Of a DNA stretch of 27,173 nt, positions 10,101 through 16,100 are shown in pieces. Every line of letters begins with the position of its first letter. Within the stretch, counting starts at the first letter, position 1. The notes under the pieces were generated by a model, which was not told the DNA's origin, did no database searches, and worked only from the letters and a program-made list of their open reading frames with translations. The DNA comes from Priapulus caudatus (taxonomy: Eukaryota; Priapulida; Priapulimorpha; Priapulimorphida; Priapulidae): the NCBI RefSeq assembly GCF_000485595.1, contig NW_014577543.1, positions 123,892 to 151,064 of the forward strand, given 5' to 3'. Position numbers and translations under genes: made by a program.

Positions 10101-13100
10101 AGGAGGAGGCAGGGGAGAGCTGGTGGAGGAGGGAGGCATGGGAGAAGGAGAAGCTGGTAGAGAAGGAGAGAGGGGGAGAAGGAGAGAAGCTGGTGGAGGA
10201 GGAGGAGGGGGAGAAGGGAGAAGCTGCGTAGAGAGGAAGGAGGGGGAGAAGGGAGAAGCTGGTAGAGAAGGAGGAAGGGAGGGTACAGGCGCTGAGAATG
10301 GAGAAGGAGGGAGGGAGAAGCGCTGGTAGGAGAAGGCGGCAGGCGGGAGAAGCTGGTGGAAGAAGGAGGCAGGGGGAGAGCTGTGGAGAAGGAGGAGGGG
10401 AGAAGTCTGTGGGAGAAGGAGGAGGGGTTGAGAAGCTGGTGGAGAAGGGAGCGAGACGCAGGTGGGAAGGAAGGTGGCTTCTCACCTCTTACCAGCTTCT
10501 CCCTGCCTCCTTCTCACCAGCTTCTCCCCCTCCTCCTTCTCCGACCAGCTTCTCCCCCTCCTCCTCTACAGCTTCTCAGCTTCTCCCCCTCCTCCTCTCC
10601 ACCAGCTTTTCCCTTCTCCCCCTCCTCCTTCTCTACCAGCTTCTCCCTTCTCCCCCTCCTCCTCCACCAGCTTCTCCCTTCTCCCCCTCCTCCTCCACCA
10701 GCTTCTCCCTCCTCCTCCTCCACCAGCTTCTTCCTTCTCCCCCTCCTCCTTCTTCACCAGCTTCTCCCCTCCTCCTTCTCCACCAGCTTCTCCCCCTCCT
10801 CCTTCTCTACCAGCTTCTCCCTTCTCCCCCTCTTCTTTCTCTACCAGCTTCTCCCTCTTCACCAGCTTCTCCCTTCTCCTTCTCCACAGCCCCCCCCTCC
10901 TCCTCCACCAGCTTCTCCCCCTCTCCTTCTCTACCAGCTTCTCCCTTCTCCCCCTCCTCCTTCTCTACCAGCTTCTCCCTTCTCCCCTCCTCCTCCTCCA
11001 CCAGCTTCTCCCTTCTCCCCCTCCTCCTTCTCTCTACCAGCTTCTCCTTCTCCCCTCCTCCTCCACCAGCTTCTCCCCCTCCTCCTCCTCCACCAGCTTC
11101 TCCCTCCTCCTCCTCCACCAGCTTCTCCCTTCTCCCCCTTCTCCTCCACCAGCTTCTCCCCTCCTTCTCCACCAGCTTCTCCCCTCCTCCTTCTCTACCA
11201 GCTTCTCCCTTCTCCCCCTCCTCTTTCTCTACCAGCTTCTCCCCTCTTCACCAGCTTCTCCCTTCTCCTTCTCCACCAGCCTCTCCCCCTCCTCCTCCTC
11301 CACCAGCTTCTCCCCTCCTCCTTCTCTACCAGCTTCTCCCTTCTCCCCCTCCTCCTCCTCCACCAGCTTCTCCCTCCCCCTCCTCCTCCTCCACCAGCTT
11401 CTCCCTCCTCTTCCTCCACCAGCTTCTCCCTTCTCCCCCTCCTCCTTCTCCACCAGCTTCTCCCCCTCCTCCTTCTCCCCCTCCTGCTCCACCCGCTTCT
11501 CCCCCTCCTCTTTCTCCACCAGCTTCTCCCCCTCCTCCTTCTCTACCAGCTTCTCTACCGGCCATATAGCGTGATAGCGTGTGTGCGGAGGGGGAGGGGG
11601 TTAACAGCTGTATACAATCAGGAGTAGATGATATGAGTAAGATATCCTGATTATCTACTCCTGCATGATACAATGCGCCCAGTACAAACAGTACAGGCGG
11701 GCGCGGGCAGGGAATTTTGCATTTGTGTTGTCGCTTTTGCATTTGCGTTGTGGCGTTTGCTTGTGTTGTGGCGTTTGCATTTGCGTTGTGGCATTTGCAT
11801 TTGCGTTGTGGCGTTTGCATTTGCGTTGTGGCGTTTGCATTTGTGTTGTGGGATTTGCGTTTGTGTTGTGGGATTTGCATTTGTGTTGTGGGATTTGCAG
11901 TTGTGTTGTGGGATTTGCAGTTGTGTTGTGGGATTTGCAGTTGTGTTGTGGGATTTGCAGTTGTGTTGTGGGATTTGTATTTGTGGTGAGCCTTCTGCGC
12001 CACCGTATGGCTACGCCACCTGACGGAATGTCACGAATACACAACAAAAATAATTTTACTTCTAATGCTTTTCTCGACGTCCACGACGCATCCACCTTGC
12101 GTGGCATAATGCTAATTATTGCACTCTAGTGCCGAATTTCGGCGAAAAAAAAATGCCAAAAAAGGCCTTTTCTAGAGACGAAGTAGTGCAACGGTGAACA
12201 ATCTCGGAGGCTTACTGTTATACGCCACCTTAAATGGGACAGAATTATTCGGTCTACCTCCGATAGTACCCTGGGGGATATAGACCCATGAGCCACACTG
12301 ACACATAAGTATATCATAGAAATTCTCGCGTTCGCTCCCGTTGCGCAGTTTGTGTAAATGGCTGTCGGAATCAGGAAACACCCACCGGCGCTCTTCGTGA
12401 CCTCATTTTTGCGCTGCAACGTTTTTGCAACGCTCCACTGGCGGCTTTGACGGGGCTCACACGGGGCTCACACGGGAGTTGGAAAGCAGCGTGGTAGTTT
12501 CACACAATGCAGTGCACTGCCTATAGCTCTGTACTTGCAGCCATTTACATAAACTGCGCAACGGGCGTGAACGCAAAAATTTCGTCAGGCTTTGTGTGAT
12601 TTCGCGTGACACAGCTCGGTTACGAACACAGACAGTATGTTTTTATAACAAGTGAACACTGCTCTTCAAATAGAAACAAAGATAGAGTAGAATGGTTGAA
12701 TATTTGTGTTGTATTCATATGAAATCTAGCGAGCGTCGAGCGAATTTTGGCAGCATGCTTTTCTACCTGCTATATATTTATGTGTCAGTGTGCAGCAGCT
12801 AGCGTGCGGTGGCCAGCGTGTGACAGTGTGTTGCAGATGATCGCGCATTTGGACGGCATTTACAGGAAATTGTCGGCAATAATAGGTGCAAGAGAGTAGA
12901 GAAACAATAAGACGCTGGTAGTAAATAGATTTCGTATTTATTTAGCATTATATTTTATTGAAATGCTCCAAGTGCCTGTGATATGCACCATAGTTTCATA
13001 GTCGGTGATACACGCATAGTGGGCCGGTCTTTTCACGTCTGATTTCGTTGTTTGATGTTGGTTAAGTCAGACGCGTAACACGTGCGTGTTTAGATGTGTT

Positions 13101-16100
13101 GTGTTGCCATGTTAACAATGTTAAAATTGATTCGATTTCCATAAATTCATGTACCTTACATAATACATTGATACTTGGATTGTACGTCCCGCGTATGCTA
13201 CTGTGTCGGTATGAATGACTGCCAGAAAGTGATAGAGAAGACAGTAATTAAGTAGTAAGCCAGATTAATAATGCAATGAATCCATAACACATGTACGACA
13301 ATAATCTCAGTACAATTACGTTAAAAACTTGTGGTCATAAGTCCCCAAGTGCATATAGCGGCAGATACAATATAGATGATATCTTTTTCTCTGCTCCCGG
13401 AATCTGCCCCCCATCCTAAATCTTGAGTCTCCCTGATAGGGAACCTCCTGCAACCTCACAGAGAATTCAGATTAATTTAAATTGGAATTTTGTAAAATAG
13501 GAATTTTGGATAACATGGTAATTTTCAGCAAAATGCGTTTGTTGCTAATGTTTACAAACCTATTATTTTTGCAGGTGCAAGAAAACTCTGCGGGGTATTA
13601 CGCCGGGCTCGAGTCTTTCTTTGATTTTATTGTTGCTATTGGCGATACCAGACTGGTAATTTATAGTCTTATGTTATTACATATTATACATAGGCTGTTA
13701 TTTGAAATTAGTTCACATATATTCATAGCCAAATTTTTGAACCGGAGTAATTCAAATGTTTACCCTTATATGCAATTTCTGTGTAATAAGTCAAGTCATG
13801 TGTTCCATGGTGTTACTAGCTATGAAGTAGTCTAGTTCATTCGAGAGCATTGAAATGATTTGTGATTATATTGTCTACGAATCTGGAGCCTACTGTCAAA
13901 AACAAAAATTTAATTAGTCTTAACATTAACTTTTTCTCATAGACTGTTGACGGAATTTTGTTTCCTAAAGTTATAAGCAAATTCGATTAGATTTTATGAC
14001 GTTTCTGTCAACGGTCTACAAGAAAACGGTTAATTAAACTCAAAGTTAAGACTAATTTTGTTTCTCACAACAGACCCCAGGGTCATTAGAGTCACTAACT
14101 AATGAAATTAATCACGACCCTTTGTTTTTTTTCCTCGTTAAGGACAAGGACAATGAAACGCTTAAAGAGCTACTCAAGCAGAACGTGGAAAAGCCGATAT
14201 CGATGACAGTCTACAGCAGCAAGACGCAGTCGTGCCGCAACGTTACGATCACGCCAAGCACGATGTGGGGCGGACAGGGGCTGCTAGGTGTCAGCATTCG
14301 CTTCTGCTCGTTCGAGGGAGCGAGCGAAAACGTCTGGCATATACTGGTAAATATTTTTTATTTTTTTTATTTTTATATAAAATTTTAATAATTATTTTAC
14401 TATTAATTATTTTTTTTATTTTTAGCTCATCTGACGTAGTCAGATGCAGCTTGTAGAATCGCATGATCGTGCGTGCGTGCGTGCGTGCGTTCGTCCGTCC
14501 GTCCGTCAACAGTTGGGCACAAATCTTAAAGGAACAGTAGCCTCTAGGTTCTAGGGTTATTTTCAGCTAATTTNNNNNNNNNNAGCAGCCAGCAGCGAGC
14601 AACGAGCCAGCTCGTAACACATACATGTTACATGTACGCTGGCGTATATCGTCGGTTATTCGTGTGTTCGTGAGTTGTATGGCGTATGTCGCTGGCGGAG
14701 GTATGCACTCTCCGTGAGTGCCTTCTGTCTAGTTCTATATGTTATACTTTCGACATATATGCGTGTGCGTACAGGTGTGCGTGCGGACGTGAGTGGTTGC
14801 GTGCATGCGTACATGTGGGTGTGAGGTGAGTGCATGTGTACTTGCGTAAGAGCGTGAGTATGTGCATGTTTTTGCATATTATGTGTTGGCATGTATGCGT
14901 GTGTGTGTGAGTGCATACGTGTGTGCGTGCATGCGTGTGTGTGTGCAGGCATGTGGGCATGAATGCTTGCATGCGTACGTGTGGTCGTATCAGTATAGAA
15001 TACGAAAATAGTGATATCTCCGTAAAAGTAATCAAATAATATTGTAGCTTAATAACTTAGTATAGAATAATAAGAGAAACTCCATAAAAATAACTGAACG
15101 ATTTTCTCTTTATCGATGTAGTCCGAAGACTTGTTCACACTGATCGAAGCACACGAAGGAAAACCGCTAAAACTCTACGTTTACAACAACGACAGCGACA
15201 GCTGTAGGGAAGTGACCATCACACCCAGCACAGCATGGGGTGGAGAGGGCAGGTAGTGTACAGACATCCGTTAATATCCTATATATACATTTCTAAGATG
15301 GAATTGTATTTTATCGTAAGCCTAAGTGTAATAAATGCACGATATTGGTTTACCCTGTAACGTGTTAGAGAGCAGGTATAGGGCACAGATATCCGTTAAT
15401 ATGCATTTCTAATTTGGAATTGCATTTTACCTTAAACCCAAGTGTAATAAATGCATGACATTACTTCAACCCACAAAGCGTGTCCATTTTATGCAGGTTT
15501 GTAGTTACGAAATAAAACAAGTTGGGACCTACATGTTTGGTTAGTGTGTATGGGTGTGCAAACACTATTGGTCTTGTTTAATTGTGAGTAATATTGTCCC
15601 CAGCATGGGTTGTGGAATTGGCTATGGATATCTGCACAGAATACCAGCGAGACCAGAACTCAAGCAGGCCAACTCACCTCCCGTGCCTGTGAGTGTACAC
15701 TGTTATAATGTAGGATGTGTCAATTTTGTTCAGCAACTCGTGCAATTTGACGTGATAGTCGGGCCGTGGTTACGAAGTTGCAACATTGCAATAGTGAGAC
15801 AGGTGTGTGACCTAGGGTCCCTATATATACAGAGAGTTGCGCCAAATCAGGATTTGACACCATTTTGTTTCCATATGGAACCTCACCGCTGCCGCTTAAG
15901 TACAGCGCTGTATGGATACGCTGTACAATGGTCCGTAGTAATTATAATTAGACTAATCGTGCTTCAATAAACTCAAAAATTACACAGATTATAGCTAAGA
16001 CATGTGTCTATGTGTATCTAGATTTCTGGAAATGTAACTCAAATCGTTCGCGCCATATGATAATTTAATTGTACACTTTCTTACGGCCATAGCCGTGCGT

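Larger units (their letters stand above)
9092..12006. mobile_element. Giant foldback transposon with minisatellite arms (2.9 kb)
   Basis: Ends ACGGTTGAGCC..AGAAGGCTCACC on the left and their complement on the right. Each arm reads inward: about 13 units of a 20-bp repeat, a 150-bp non-repetitive stem, then a long array of a GAGAAGCTGGTGG-type repeat that is purine-rich on the left (9600-10480) and its pyrimidine-rich complement on the right (10481-11560). The centre is near 10470 with almost no loop. Short flanking copies TGGCTTTA and ATGGCTA look like an 8-bp target duplication. No transposase. The design matches foldback elements such as Drosophila FB and sea urchin TU, whose inverted ends also carry tandem repeats. 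Confidence 0.85.
8830..12236. mobile_element. 0.5-kb repeat R, copy 2, split by the giant foldback
   Basis: The left part 8830-9091 and right part 12007-12236 together align with copy 1. The outer ends TAAGGTGG and CCACCTTA are inverted. The break falls inside the stretch copy 1 reads as GTGGCCTACGC. Confidence 0.72.
6870..12292. mobile_element. Candidate composite element bounded by inverted GGGTCT...CCCCCAGGGTAC ends
   Basis: 6899-6930 (GGGTCTTATGTCCCCCAG, then GGTACTATCGGAGG) is the complement of 12257-12287 with one indel. The inversion continues further in: 7155-7174 (AGACCGAATAATTCTGTCC) matches the complement of 12237-12256, with 224 bp inserted on the left. A related solo end is at 23221-23284. 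The region may be one element enlarged by internal insertions or separate elements sharing ends; I cannot decide. Confidence 0.55.
4196..13574 (+). other. GRASP intron 1, 9.4 kb, filled with nested transposons
   Basis: GTAAGT donor to TTTTTGCAG acceptor. It is more than half of the gene's genomic span and holds nearly all of the large inverted-repeat elements listed below. No exon-like sequence was found inside. 12793-13574 shows no further recognisable feature. Confidence 0.9.

Noticed and set aside
9534-10485. Minus-strand Pro/Ser-rich and plus-strand Glu/Gly/Arg-rich open frames of 150-200 codons
   Set aside because: Same artefact on the purine-rich array of the left arm.
10298-11627. Three overlapping open frames of 370-423 codons rich in Pro, Ser and Leu
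   Set aside because: All lie in the pyrimidine-rich tandem array of the foldback element, are open in several frames at once, and have no domain or start context. Stops are rare in CT-only sequence.
11717-11980. Possible CRISPR array (about 13 regular 20-bp repeats)
   Set aside because: The repeats are contiguous with no unique spacers, and the locus is eukaryotic.
11665-12129. Open frames of 116-154 codons with [10 protein letters not shown]-type repeats
   Set aside because: Translation of the 20-bp minisatellite; the unit is not a multiple of three and all three frames look alike.
12126-12419. 97-codon minus-strand open frame
   Set aside because: It spans the joint of three different repeat elements and has no recognisable similarity.
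13482-13835. 117-codon open frame starting MEFCKIG
   Set aside because: Only 13575-13655 inside it is coding (GRASP exon 2). The extensions run through the splice sites into AT-rich intron.
15554-15970. 138-codon open frame over the PDZ2 end
   Set aside because: After 15688 it leaves the exon through a good GTGAGT donor and enters a foldback element; the next exon joins at 16395 in frame.
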